Shown: positions 1-9,601, counted from the stretch's first letter. The stretch is DNA of 64,000 nucleotides from Gracilimonas mengyeensis (GCF_900182705.1 NZ_FXTP01000003.1:238455-302454), one strand, 5' to 3'. A program made the numbers and translations. Notes: generated by a model not told the origin, from the letters alone.

Positions 1-1531
1 TGTCGAGCTTAAATAATTTATTGGTGCTTTGGGGCAGCCCATAATTGCTTCCCATCTCTGTAACCTGGTCAATCTTATTGAGCTGTATATTGGGCTGGAG
101 ACGAAAGAGGCCTTTTACCGTATGCCCCAACCAGATATTTCCCATATGATCAAATTCCAGGAACCGGGCCGGCGACTGAAACCCGGATAGCGGATAGGCC
201 TGTTCCCAGATACCGCTCTCATTTTTTTGATAAGCCACCAAGTCGCTGTAGGTGCTTTGTAACAATAAATCCTGGTTTTCTTTTGGATAGGCTTTCAGGT
301 TGTATCCGCCATGCACCATCCCAATTTTTTGTAGCTGCTTGTTCTCAATTACGTAGGTGCCGTCGTTAAGGCCGCTGTATAATTTTCCATCAAATTCCTT
401 AATGAACCATACCTGACCCTGCGAACCGGGCACCAGCTCCTTATCATAAAAATTGCCGTTTTCATCCTGTTTGAACCAGTAAATGCCTTGGTTGGTGCCG
501 ATATACAGCTCGCTATTGAACAGAGCGGCGGCATACACACTGCCAATGTCCTCCAGCTCTTCACGGTAGCTATGCACCGGGGTGTCAAATGCAATGTAGT
601 CCAGCCCCTTGTCCATACCCACCCACAGGTTTTGGAAAGGATCTACTTCCAGTGACAAAATTGTATTGTTTTGAAGGCGATTTTGGGTGTTCAGGTTTTT
701 CAGAAGCTGGAAGTTAAGATCATAAATGTACAGCCCGTTCAAAATAGTCCCGATGATGATCTTATCTTCGGTGCGGATCATGGTGTTGATATTATTACGC
801 ACCACTTCTTCCTTGTTCTCGGCCTGCCAGCTGGTAAACGTATCGCCATCATACCTATATAGCCCTTTTGAAGTACCGATAAGAAGCAGGCTGTCGGGCA
901 GGCTTATGACAGATTTCACCTCTTCATCTTGCAGAAAATTGCTGCCTTCAACGGGAATAAACGCATCATCCTGCAGTCGGTACATGGGTCCCTGTATAGC
1001 CTGGGTGTATACCTTCCCTCCGGCAGGGTTCAGAAACATCATGGAGCCGGGCGTGGGCAGTCGGTACACGTCTTCGGTTTCGGGGTCATAGCCGTATACC
1101 GTCCCAAAGCTGTGGAAATAGACCTTGCCTTGATGTTCTATGATTTTCCAGATTTCATCGTTGTTTAAGTCCGGGTTCTCGAGGCGGGTAGCAAGGGAAT
1201 GATACCGAAGCTCCCCGGACTCATCCTCTTCCCAAAAACCAAAATCCTCAAATGATCCGGTAAAGATCTTTTCATTAATGTAGGCCACCGAACGGAAGAT
1301 GGTACGGCCGGGTAATTCATGAAGGCTAAAGTTTGAATTTTCCAGCACCAACAGGCCGTAATTATTGGCCACAAAAATTTGTTGTGAGCCATCGCTGGCA
1401 ATATCCCAGTTTTGATTGCCGGCTCGTGATTCATTCACCCGGTAATTGCTAACCTGATAGCTAACCTGAGCTATACCGGTTGAAAAATCTGCGACCAAAG
1501 CTACCAGTAAAAAGGCCAAAAAACGGCGCAT
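1..1531 (-). CDS. Two-component-regulator-type beta-propeller sensor, 5' part only
   Basis: An open frame runs from an ATG at 1531 (complement) off the left edge, giving about 510 residues without a stop. It starts with a hydrophobic signal-like stretch (MRRFLAFLLVALVA) and continues as repeats of about 45 residues with motifs such as LWVGMDKGLDYI, IYIGTNQGIYWF and IWLGHTVKGLFRL. These are typical of the ligand-sensor propeller of Bacteroidetes hybrid two-component or triple-tyrosine regulators, which sense periplasmic sugars or other ligands. The C-terminal output part (Y_Y_Y, histidine kinase or LuxR-type domain) lies outside the window, so the class of regulator is open. It is on the same strand as the glucan locus but about 2.4 kb beyond its end, separated by a repeat-rich gap, so a role in that locus is only possible. 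Confidence 0.8.
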   Translation of the reverse strand, partial: MRRFLAFLLVALVADFSTGIAQVSYQVSNYRVNESRAGNQNWDIASDGSQQIFVANNYGLLVLENSNFSLHELPGRTIFRSVAYINEKIFTGSFEDFGFWEEDESGELRYHSLATRLENPDLNNDEIWKIIEHQGKVYFHSFGTVYGYDPETEDVYRLPTPGSMMFLNPAGGKVYTQAIQGPMYRLQDDAFIPVEGSNFLQDEEVKSVISLPDSLLLIGTSKGLYRYDGDTFTSWQAENKEEVVRNNINTMIRTEDKIIIGTILNGLYIYDLNFQLLKNLNTQNRLQNNTILSLEVDPFQNLWVGMDKGLDYIAFDTPVHSYREELEDIGSVYAAALFNSELYIGTNQGIYWFKQDENGNFYDKELVPGSQGQVWFIKEFDGKLYSGLNDGTYVIENKQLQKIGMVHGGYNLKAYPKENQDLLLQSTYSDLVAYQKNESGIWEQAYPLSGFQSPARFLEFDHMGNIWLGHTVKGLFRLQPNIQLNKIDQVTEMGSNYGLPQSTNKLFKLD

Positions 1532-1899
1532 TGGCTGAACTCCACTCCACTAAATGGTTGTACTTGTTTTCTGCCCGGGAAAGATAACAAATTAAAGCTT
1601 GTGTGCTTATTGGGCGCCCCATTTATTTATACTACCTCAATGAACCAGCAAACAGATAACTTACACCTAAAAACATGAAGAGGTATGGGCCGGAGATAAC
1701 ACACATTCTGGAGAAAATCACGGATAATATTTTGAAACATGATCGAAGGATGGAAGCATTTTCAGGATTTCCTATGCATCATTCCGCCTGCAAATCTCCA
1801 CCCAATGGATAAAAGTAGCATGGTTGTTGGCCGAGGCTGGGTTGAGGAACAGTACATATTTAAGTTGAGCAAAACTGTACCCGTTTTAGCTATTCTATT
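1532..1899. other. Intergenic gap, nothing recognisable
   Basis: This 368-base AT-rich stretch lies between the start of the propeller gene and the end of the DinB-like gene. A short plus-strand frame in its right part runs into the DinB gene as antisense and shows no family features. It presumably holds the promoter of the propeller gene, but I see no confident promoter. Confidence 0.4.
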
Positions 1900-2421
1900 T
1901 TACTCACTCCAGGGTGGCGTCACATTGTTCATCCGGGCATACGCTATGGACTGTCCTACATGCTCGCTTGTATGATTTAGAATGAACATGAGTACACCTT
2001 CACCATTAGTCGTTCTGCCAAACAGTTCCACCTGTTCAGATAGTTTCTCCGCAGGCAAATCTTTCACAGCCGCCGACACAAAGCTAATAGATTCAGCCAG
2101 TGCTTCTACAATTTCATCTTTCTCAGTCAATGAACCGATAGCTTCCACATCAACGCCTTCGGGGGCTGATATGCCAAGCGAGTTTAGCATCATATAATTG
2201 GCTTGCACAATATGTGTGTACACTTCCCCAACGGATCGAACATCCTCTTCCGGCCGCCAGGAATACGTATCCGCCGGCATCGTTTCAGCTAACTCTAAAA
2301 TTCGTGATGCATAGTTGAACTGCCCCTCAAACAGAGTCTTCATCTCATCCTGTGCCTGTAGTGGAACGGCTATCAGGGCAATCAAAAACATGCTTACAAA
2401 GAACGTGCTTACTTTTTTCAT
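1900..2421 (-). CDS. Exported DinB-like four-helix protein
   Basis: The 173-residue protein has a clear signal peptide (residues 1-23, ending PLQAQ). Its body resembles the DinB/YfiT metal-binding four-helix family: an early helix with SWRPEEDVRSVGEVYTHIVQ and a late helix with NHTSEHVGQ give the two histidine clusters that normally hold a metal. DinB-family proteins are thiol-transferase-like or of unknown role; an exported form is common in Bacteroidetes. It stands alone between intergenic gaps. The metal and substrate cannot be told from sequence. Confidence 0.85.
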   Translation of the reverse strand: MKKVSTFFVSMFLIALIAVPLQAQDEMKTLFEGQFNYASRILELAETMPADTYSWRPEEDVRSVGEVYTHIVQANYMMLNSLGISAPEGVDVEAIGSLTEKDEIVEALAESISFVSAAVKDLPAEKLSEQVELFGRTTNGEGVLMFILNHTSEHVGQSIAYARMNNVTPPWSE

Positions 2422-3933
2422 GGTAGTTTCATTTTGTTGATAGGTATGATGAACAGAGAATATGGTGAACTACCCGTTGATTTTCAAAGATTGAAGCGAA
2501 TAAATCACAGCTTATGAAAGCTGAGGGTCACTTTAGTATAACATCCGCAAGTTTTGGTTTGCTACAAAAGCTCGAAACTGTGAAAGGTAATGGAACACAG
2601 ATAGAGGGGACGATCTCGGTTCATATTTCGAACCTTGATTTTAGGGATTGAAGGGTTACCGTGATTTCTTAGGTGTCGACCCCGAACGGGGTCAAATGTG
2701 GGTAGCCGCGGGAAATGATTGATGAGAGGCTGGAGGAGATTGAGGCGTATTATGATTGAAAATTGCAGATTAAAGATTGAAGATTTTTCAGATACTCGTT
2801 TTAGCCCAACTGCTTAATTGCAGCTTCCGTTTTTAACTGTGATGGGTGTGATGATGTTGATCCACCTTGGTAATCAATAAGCTACTATCACAGCATATCA
2901 AACAAATCACAGATATCACAGTTTATCTTGCGATTCCTACAATTCATTTGTTTAAGACGTAGGACGGATAGATTTATCCGTCCATGTTGGCAGCTGTGCT
3001 CACCAATTGTCGGGCAAATCTGCCCGACCTACGAATCTTTGGCAAAAACAGGCCGGCTTTCTCGGAGAATTCATGGAAAATCGGTTGCCGGAAATCAATC
3101 ATCCATTCCTTGACACCATTACCCACCCCTTAATCCCTTCCCCGGAGGGGAACTCTTTTGCGATAGCTGAAACAGTTTCACCTGTCCGAATGGGAAAAAA
3201 GTTGGAGCCGAACTGTCCATCATACAAATCCCAAACATCACAGTTAATGCCACTAAGATTCAACCAAAAAATCCCATAGGGATGGCCGAATATAACCACG
3301 GAGTTCACTCCGTGGTAGAAGTGAATTGGGAAAGAAGTCCCGTGGGGACGGCCCGAAAATAGGACCACCACAAATCTCCAAGGTTTTAAAAACCTTGGAG
3401 GTTTCGATGAATCCATATATTTCAATAATAAAACTATTAGTGATCTTTTCAGTCTTTAGCGAAGCGGAGACTGGAAAGTAAAGGCTATTACGAGTCTCCA
3501 GACTCGTGTGCTAAAGAAAGGCCATTTGTTGAAATAAGTCAGGAGACTTACAGTGCTTAAACTCTTTAAGTCACCGCTCGAATGACAAGAGGGTCTTGGC
3601 TACTTTTTTGCCTCGCTAAAGACTTAAGAGATCCCGGGAATGATAAGTTTTTAGTGGACAGATATGTTACCCTCACAATACATCATAATAATTTTATCAC
3701 TTGGATTATACTAACTACCAAGAATATCACCACAGCGTCCCCTTGCCCTGCGGCAATGCCAATGATAAAATAGTTTGATTCTACTCGCCGGAGGGAAAGG
3801 GACAGGGTTAGGGTCCTGTTGAACTGAGCAATTTGTTTTATCGATAGGCTTCCTGCACAATGCTACTTAGATGAACCTATACAACAAATTTTACACGGCT
3901 CAGGCGAGCCGTGCTATATTTTATAGAAATACC
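2422..3933. repeat. Gene-free 1.5 kb stretch packed with unrelated hairpin repeats
   Basis: No convincing gene is present; the short frames here lack family features. The stretch contains a series of perfect or near-perfect palindromes that differ from each other: 2678-2693 (GACCCC/GGGGTC), 2962-2983 (GGACGGATA/TATCCGTCC), 3009-3028 (GTCGGGCA/TGCCCGAC), 3271-3283, 3295-3316 (ACCACGGAGT/ACTCCGTGGT), 3337-3349, 3376-3400 (CTCCAAGGTT/AACCTTGGAG), 3491-3506 (CGAGTCT/AGACTCG) and 3894-3913 (CACGGCT/AGCCGTG). They look like REP-type elements and decayed mobile-element ends. The last one, just past the GH3 gene, may also stabilise or end the glucan-locus transcript. Confidence 0.6.
3894..3913 (-). 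terminator. Hairpin just downstream of the GH3 gene
   Basis: A 7-bp perfect stem (CACGGCT / AGCCGTG) with a 6-base loop sits about 20 bases after the bglX stop, in AT-rich surroundings. There is no clean T-run, so it may be a 3' stabilising REP hairpin rather than a true intrinsic terminator. Confidence 0.4.
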
Positions 3934-6171
3934 TCACTCCTCAAGCACAAACTCTGCGGATTGCGTGTCGCGGGAATTCCCTCCTACAAATACCACAAAC
4001 TCCCCCGGCTCGGAGCCGTAATTCATGCCTTTACGGTAAAATGAAAGATCATCGTTAGTGATGGTGAATTCCACTTTTTCGGAAGCACCAGGTTCCAGCT
4101 TTATCTTTTTGAATCCTTTTAATTCCTGAACCGGGCGAGCTACCGAGGCTACTTTATCCTGTATATACAGTTGAACCACTTCTTCGCCGGCATACTCCCC
4201 GGTATTGGTCACAGTGACTTCCACCTGCAGACTGTCGGAGGTCTTCATATTTCGGGAAGACAGGGACACCGGGCTGTAATCAAAAGTGGTGTAGCTGAGG
4301 CCGTGCCCAAATACGTACAGCGGCTCGTTGGGAGAATCCAGGTATTTGGAAGTGTATTTGTTATCCGCATCAAATGGACGGCCGGTGCTCTTCATATCGT
4401 AATGGATGGGAATTTGCCCCACGCTGCGCGGAAAGGTAACCGGAAGTTTTCCGGAGGGGTTGTAGTCGCCAAACAGCACGTCGGCAATGGCATCGCCGGC
4501 GGTGGTGCCCAGGTACCAGGTTTCCAGGATGGCGGGAATGTTCTCATCCAGCCAATTGATGGTTAGAGGGCGGCCGTTCATGAGCACTGCGGCTGTAGGC
4601 TTGCCTATTTTATGGATTTCTTGAGCCAGTTCTTCCTGCACGCCGGGCAGACTGATGTCGGTACGGCTGGCTGCTTCGCCGCTCATCCAGTAGGCTTCGC
4701 CCAGGGCCAGTATCACAAAATCAGCCTGACGGGCGGCAGCAATAGCTTCAGCAAAACCTTCACGGCTGTCGCCTTCAATATCGGCGCCTTTGGCGTGTAT
4801 AAAATCCACCTCCGGCATATTGTTTTTCAAGCCTTCCAGTAAACTCACCGATTTTGCCCAGTCGCCGGCGGCCGACCAGCTGCCGATCATATCCCGTTGG
4901 TTGTCGCCCATTGGCCCAATCACAGCTACCGTTTCTACGGATTTACTGATGGGCAGCGTTTGGTTATCGTTTTTCAAAAGCACCATAGCACTGCGGGCCA
5001 TTTCCCGGGCCGTTTCTATATTCTCCGGCTTCATGATTTCAGCTTTCTGCCGCTCTTCCGAACTGTAGCGGTAAGGATCATCAAATAAACCCAGCTGAAA
5101 CTTAACGCGCAGAATATTCGCCACGGCCTCATCAATCTGGGCCTCGCTGATGCGGTCCTGTTCCACCAAATCCGCCAGCGTTTCCTGGTAAAAACCGTCC
5201 TGCATACTCATGTCCACACCGGCATCCAGGGCCAGCTCGCTGGCATGTGCTGCATCTTTGGCTACCCGGTGGTGCAGCAACTCCATGATGGCGGTATAGT
5301 CGGTCACCACAAAACCGTCAAAACCCCATTCATCCCGCAAAATATCCTTAAACAAGTACTCATTGGCGGTGGCGGGGATGCCGTTCAAATCATTAAAAGC
5401 TGTCATAACAGAGACTGCGCCGGCATCAATGGCTGCTTTAAACGGCGGCAGATAGACCTCACGTAGCTCCCGGTCCGACATATCCACACTGTGATAATCG
5501 CGTCCGGCTTTAGCGGCTCCGTAGCCCACAAAGTGTTTTACGGTGGCTGCTACTGTTTCCAGCTCTGAGAGGTCATCTCCCTGAAAGCCTCGTACTTTAG
5601 CAGCAGCTATTTTAGATCCCAAGTAAGTGTCTTCTCCGGCTCCCTCCACGATTCGTCCCCAGCGCGGATCGCGGGAAATATCCACCATAGGAGCAAAGGT
5701 CCAGTGGAGGCCTTCGGCGGCCGCTTCACGGGCAGCGACCTCTGCGGTTTTTTGCATCATATCAATATCCCAGCTGGAGGCTTCGGCCAGGGGCACCGGA
5801 AAGATGGTTCGGTGTCCGTGCACCACATCATATCCAAACAACAGCGGGATACCGAGGCGACTTTCTTCCACCGCCATCCGTTGCAGCTCGCGGGTGTATT
5901 CGGCGCCATAGGCATTAAAAATAGCCCCCACCCGGCCTTTCTTTATATCCGATTTGTATTCCGAACGCAGGAATGCTCCCGTCTGGTCCATATCGCTGGT
6001 AAACAAGGTCATTTGCCCTATTTTTTCCTCCAGCGTCATCATCGCTAACACCGAATCTGCTTTTTGGGCAATGCGCTCTTCTTCAGAATCTCCGGGGGAC
6101 GGACTGGTACAAGCACCGGCAATCAACATTATCAGGCTTAGGCTAAATAGAACTACACTTCTTTTTTTCAT
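3934..6171 (-). CDS. bglX: GH3 beta-glucosidase, BglX type, lipoprotein
   Basis: The 745-residue protein begins with a lipoprotein signal (lipobox LIAGAC, Cys21). It contains the GH3 N-terminal barrel, the alpha/beta sandwich and a C-terminal fibronectin-III-like domain, as in BglX. The barrel shows KHFVGYGAAKAGRDYHSVD and GFDGFVVTDY, where Asp291 is the expected nucleophile. In the second domain GEAYWMSGEAASR holds the candidate acid/base glutamates (Glu492 or Glu499). GH3 enzymes remove beta-linked glucose from oligosaccharide ends. As the last gene of a locus with two GH144-type proteins, a role on sophorose and short beta-1,2-glucans is the best inference, as for Bacteroides GH3 enzymes in similar loci. 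It follows the Ig-GH144 gene by 48 bases. Confidence 0.93.
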   Translation of the reverse strand: MKKRSVVLFSLSLIMLIAGACTSPSPGDSEEERIAQKADSVLAMMTLEEKIGQMTLFTSDMDQTGAFLRSEYKSDIKKGRVGAIFNAYGAEYTRELQRMAVEESRLGIPLLFGYDVVHGHRTIFPVPLAEASSWDIDMMQKTAEVAAREAAAEGLHWTFAPMVDISRDPRWGRIVEGAGEDTYLGSKIAAAKVRGFQGDDLSELETVAATVKHFVGYGAAKAGRDYHSVDMSDRELREVYLPPFKAAIDAGAVSVMTAFNDLNGIPATANEYLFKDILRDEWGFDGFVVTDYTAIMELLHHRVAKDAAHASELALDAGVDMSMQDGFYQETLADLVEQDRISEAQIDEAVANILRVKFQLGLFDDPYRYSSEERQKAEIMKPENIETAREMARSAMVLLKNDNQTLPISKSVETVAVIGPMGDNQRDMIGSWSAAGDWAKSVSLLEGLKNNMPEVDFIHAKGADIEGDSREGFAEAIAAARQADFVILALGEAYWMSGEAASRTDISLPGVQEELAQEIHKIGKPTAAVLMNGRPLTINWLDENIPAILETWYLGTTAGDAIADVLFGDYNPSGKLPVTFPRSVGQIPIHYDMKSTGRPFDADNKYTSKYLDSPNEPLYVFGHGLSYTTFDYSPVSLSSRNMKTSDSLQVEVTVTNTGEYAGEEVVQLYIQDKVASVARPVQELKGFKKIKLEPGASEKVEFTITNDDLSFYRKGMNYGSEPGEFVVFVGGNSRDTQSAEFVLEE

Positions 6172-6219
6172 GACAATTAAGCTTTTTTTGGTCTTTAAAA
6201 ATATCTTGTTGAACGGTTG

Positions 6220-8214
6220 CTAATCAGAGCTAAAACCCAATTCGTCCAGAGCGTCCTCTATTTCAGGCGCTTTCATAAACAGGTCCCACAATAAACCGGA
6301 GCGGTGGTTTTCAATCATTATAATAATGGGACCCTGGTCGATGGCCAGGTACGAGTTGGCCCACCAGGTTTCGGTGGGGTTGAAGGCATCGTGGAAACCG
6401 TATTCACCCCACAGCTTATCGCCCAGCACGTAGTAAAAGTGGCGGATGGCATCCATGGATTCTTCCGGAGTGTAAGGCAATGACGAAACTGCCGCCGTAG
6501 GGGTGATGGTTCCGTTGTCGCGGGTGGGCTCATGCGCTTGGTATCCAAAGGGATTGTCGCTGGCGGTGAGGCCCCAACTGTCGGCGCTGTAGCCCACATA
6601 GCTGTTTGGATTCCGGATACTGTGCTCGTGGTTTATGAGGGTATGATTTCTGTTTTGCTGCCAGTAATCCGCATAGGTATCGGACAGGTTGCGGGGATCT
6701 AATCCCAAAAATGAGTAGTGCGCAAAAAAGAGCGGCCCGCCATAATCGTAGCCCACCGGCAGGTTGATTCCATAAAATTCCTGCCCGTTCTCGATAGCAC
6801 CGGAGGAAGCCCAGCCTTCGTGATAAACCTCAGGCTCAATTCCGTGAGTTTCAGAAGCAGCCGCCAGCACATACACAATCAGCGCCTCATTATATCCTTT
6901 GATCGGCATATTCATCCGCCATTCGTGCTCGGGCGACCAGTGCCAGTACAGCACATTTTGTCCGCCCCGGGTGTACCAGTCCCATTCAATGGTATCAAGC
7001 AACCCGTCAATGCGATTGATCAGTTCCGTTTCATTGGGGGCCTCTTGTTTCAGGTATTCGCGAACGGTGATAAGTCCCTGGGCCATAAAAGCTGTTTCCA
7101 CCAGGTCGCCGCCATCGTCGTAGGTGCTGAAGGCCACGGCATCGCCGGTTGCGCCGTTCATCCAGTGGGCCCAGGCTCCGTGAAAACGATCAGCTTTTTG
7201 CAGGAAATCCGTGATTTTATCCAGCCGCTCAACACCTTGTTGTTGGGTGATAAAGCCCCGGTGTATGCCCACCAGGATCGCCATCAACCCAAAACCGCTG
7301 CCGCCGGTGGTTACAATATCGCCGGAGGTGTTACGCTCGCGCGACAAGCCGCTTACGGGGTGGGCAAAATCCCAGAAATACCCGAAAGTGGCTTCCTGAA
7401 TGTTGGTGAGCAACTGCTCGTCCGAAATCTCGGGGAATTTGTACTCAGGATTGAGCCCGGTTTGAAAAGTGGCCTGGTAACCTTCAAAAGCAGCTCCGGC
7501 AGCGGAAGTGAGGTTGCCGCTGATGCTGACGGTATAATGCCGGTAGTAATCCGCGGCTTCATTGTTTGTGATGGTAACCCGCAGGCTGTCTTCGGATAGC
7601 TGAATTTGATTAGGTACGGTCGGGCTCACACTGATGTAAGACTGGAAATCTTGCGGGTTCAGCGGTTCTGAAAAGGTGAAGGAAAGTTCAATGTTATCGT
7701 AAGCTACTTCACGAAGCACCTGCCGCTCAGACAACTCTTCACCATTTGCCGTTGCCGAGGTGAGCATAACTTCGCCCTGTTTGGTTTCAAAAGAGTAGCT
7801 CACGCCGGGGAATTCCCCGCCTTCAGCAGATTGGATGTTTTCGGTGATGTCCAGCCGGTAGGCCGTCTTTCGTTTCAAGGAGTGTACAGGGGTAGCGGTA
7901 ATGGTCCGTTGTTCATCTTCAAAAGAGAACTCCAACTCCACAGGTGCACCCGATTCCTGTTCGGCAATAAGTACGTTATTGGGTACTGCAGCCGTATCCA
8001 CCGGGGCTGAAAATTCAACCCGGAATACTGCCATAATAGAAATTTCGTTATTAGCCTGGCTGGCCGATAAGGTCTTGCCGTCGGCTTGCACCTTCAGTAA
8101 TTGGAACGTGCCCGGTTGCTGTCCCGGACTGTTATCCTTACAGCCTGCAAGAATCAACAGGGTTAACAATGCCCGTATAAAATGTTTAAAGAGAGAAAAT
8201 CTGTGATACATCAA
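6220..8214 (-). CDS. Ig-fused glucoamylase-domain (GH144-type) lipoprotein
   Basis: The 664-residue lipoprotein (lipobox LILAGC, Cys25) has two N-terminal Ig-like (Big_5/SbsA-like) segments at about 30-145 and 150-250. A glucoamylase-fold domain (PF10091) follows to the end. Diagnostic stretches are TFGYFWDFAHPVSGLSRER, WYTRGGQNVLYWHWSPEHEW, YSADSWGLTASDNP, NGTITPTAAVSSLPYTPE and SYLAIDQGPIIIMIENHRSG. Proteins annotated this way include the GH144 endo-beta-1,2-glucanases of Bacteroidetes. It shares the WGLTA and GTITPTAA motifs with the protein at 14230-15711 but carries the extra Ig region, perhaps as a spacer from the membrane or a glycan-contact module. A strong hairpin precedes it, between it and the LamG gene. 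Confidence 0.88.
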   Translation of the reverse strand: MMYHRFSLFKHFIRALLTLLILAGCKDNSPGQQPGTFQLLKVQADGKTLSASQANNEISIMAVFRVEFSAPVDTAAVPNNVLIAEQESGAPVELEFSFEDEQRTITATPVHSLKRKTAYRLDITENIQSAEGGEFPGVSYSFETKQGEVMLTSATANGEELSERQVLREVAYDNIELSFTFSEPLNPQDFQSYISVSPTVPNQIQLSEDSLRVTITNNEAADYYRHYTVSISGNLTSAAGAAFEGYQATFQTGLNPEYKFPEISDEQLLTNIQEATFGYFWDFAHPVSGLSRERNTSGDIVTTGGSGFGLMAILVGIHRGFITQQQGVERLDKITDFLQKADRFHGAWAHWMNGATGDAVAFSTYDDGGDLVETAFMAQGLITVREYLKQEAPNETELINRIDGLLDTIEWDWYTRGGQNVLYWHWSPEHEWRMNMPIKGYNEALIVYVLAAASETHGIEPEVYHEGWASSGAIENGQEFYGINLPVGYDYGGPLFFAHYSFLGLDPRNLSDTYADYWQQNRNHTLINHEHSIRNPNSYVGYSADSWGLTASDNPFGYQAHEPTRDNGTITPTAAVSSLPYTPEESMDAIRHFYYVLGDKLWGEYGFHDAFNPTETWWANSYLAIDQGPIIIMIENHRSGLLWDLFMKAPEIEDALDELGFSSD

Positions 8215-8261
8215 AAGTGAGTGCTACTTGTTCTCAGGTAATAAATGCCCGGTATGAAATG

Positions 8262-8305
8262 GTAAATAATGGGAGAGAGGTGCAGGCACCGTCCCTCCCA
8301 TTTAC
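8262..8305 (-). promoter_or_regulatory. Strong intercistronic hairpin inside the glucan locus
   Basis: The 121-base gap between the LamG gene and the Ig-GH144 gene holds a compound inverted repeat: an outer stem TGGGAG (8270-8275) / CTCCCA (8295-8300) extended by GTAAAT / TTTAC, and an inner perfect stem GGTGC (8279-8283) / GCACC (8286-8290). There is no T-run, so it looks like an mRNA stability or processing element rather than a full terminator. Confidence 0.5.
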
Positions 8306-8335
8306 TACTGTTTGCTACTATGCTACTGATACGGC

Positions 8336-9601
8336 CTATTCTTCAGACTCATACATCAGCCGGATTTCTGTTTCCGTAAGCACTTTGTGATAGATTTTTA
8401 TGTCATCTAACTGACCTTTGAAATGGTTTGCTCCCGGGAAGTCGTAACCGCCCCAGGGCTCTTGATCCCACATGGTGCCGGCGCGGGAATGGATAAATCC
8501 AAAGGCCAGCTCATTTACTACATCTGGCTCATTCCCGGCATAGGTCATGCCGCTAACGGTGCGTTTGGCATCGCCTTCAGGCCACAGGTCAAAGTCGAAG
8601 CTTTTCATAATTTCGCCGTCGTAATACAGTATTCCTTTACGTTCGGCGCCATTAAAGGTGTAGGTTACGTGCAGCCAGTTGTCTTTAAGTTTGGCCTGCA
8701 TTTCTTCCACACTCAGGCTGCGGGCGTAATCCCATCCCTGCCATCCGCCGCTGTTGGCATCGGTTGCTTCGGCGGGGAACCACATGTCTTCGGCAGCAGA
8801 GCCTTCGGCATGCTCATACTGGATGGCAAATTTAGCTCCGTCGTAATTGCCGAAGATCTCAAACTGCAGCCCCATGTGTGCGCCTAACCCCATTACAAAA
8901 TGTCCGGCAGGATTGCCGTCTGCATTCATGTGATCGGAGTTAGCTTTCACCCAAAAACTGATGGTGAAGTCATCGGTAGTAATCAAGTCGTCACCGTTGG
9001 GAATTTCGATGATGCTGGTGTTGCCATTGAAGGTAGCGGCTTGTCCGGCAGCGGAATTCCGGCTGGCGGTATACTCGATATCTACCACGCCATTTGCAGT
9101 GGGATTATATGAACCCGCCTGGTCGTCGGCGGTGCCTTCAAAGGTCCAGTTAGCAATCATACCCGGAGGGCTGAATGTGCCGGTGGTAGTGAAAGTACGT
9201 GAGGTTTGGGCCAGCGGCTGATCGTCGGAATTAAGTAAACCTGCAGTCAGGTTCAGCTGATACAGGGCACCGGTTCCCAAATCAATTTCCGGGTCGATGG
9301 TTAAGGTGGCTCCTTCCACTGAAATATCAATGGGGATCATGGAATCATCATAATCCTGTACCAGGGTGATGTTGGCTGAAGTAGCCGTCTCTGCCTTGAT
9401 ATCGGAATTAAAAGTGACTTCAATGGTTGCGTCCACAGCCACATCTTCGGGAGAGGTAGCCGCGTTCAGGTCAGCACCTCCTACCGTCATGGATTCTATG
9501 TTTAGTTCTTTCGGGCCGCTGTCGTTACCGCAGGCCTGGAACAACACAGCCACCATGGCAAGAGCTGCTATCAGGGTTAGTAGTGAGTTTTTAGATTTCA
9601 T
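8336..9601 (-). CDS. LamG-domain lipoprotein, likely surface glycan-binding protein
   Basis: The chosen start at 9601 gives a clean lipoprotein signal (lipobox VLFQAC, Cys24); an upstream ATG at 9631 only adds ten polar residues. Residues about 30-135 form an Ig-like Big_5 domain (DVAVDATIEVTFNSDI). The rest is a concanavalin/LamG-type jelly roll (NWTFEGTADDQAGSYNPTANG, DDFTISFWVKANSD, HFKGQLDDIKIYHKVLTE). Its place directly after susD, 46 bases on, is the usual place for a surface glycan-binding protein that works beside SusCD. No catalytic motif is seen, so binding of the glucan at the cell surface is the best inference. Confidence 0.87.
   Translation of the reverse strand: MKSKNSLLTLIAALAMVAVLFQACGNDSGPKELNIESMTVGGADLNAATSPEDVAVDATIEVTFNSDIKAETATSANITLVQDYDDSMIPIDISVEGATLTIDPEIDLGTGALYQLNLTAGLLNSDDQPLAQTSRTFTTTGTFSPPGMIANWTFEGTADDQAGSYNPTANGVVDIEYTASRNSAAGQAATFNGNTSIIEIPNGDDLITTDDFTISFWVKANSDHMNADGNPAGHFVMGLGAHMGLQFEIFGNYDGAKFAIQYEHAEGSAAEDMWFPAEATDANSGGWQGWDYARSLSVEEMQAKLKDNWLHVTYTFNGAERKGILYYDGEIMKSFDFDLWPEGDAKRTVSGMTYAGNEPDVVNELAFGFIHSRAGTMWDQEPWGGYDFPGANHFKGQLDDIKIYHKVLTETEIRLMYESEE

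Noticed and set aside
1739..1975. 78-residue plus-strand frame over the end of the DinB-like gene
   Set aside because: Overlaps the DinB-like gene antisense and shows no hydrophobic, domain or codon pattern of a real gene.
2422..3933. CRISPR-like array in the palindrome-rich gap
   Set aside because: The repeats differ from each other and are not regularly spaced, and no cas gene is near.
6718..7599. 293-residue plus-strand frame opposite the Ig-GH144 gene
   Set aside because: It lies wholly antisense to a well-supported enzyme gene and has no signal, domain or motif; it reflects base composition of the real gene.
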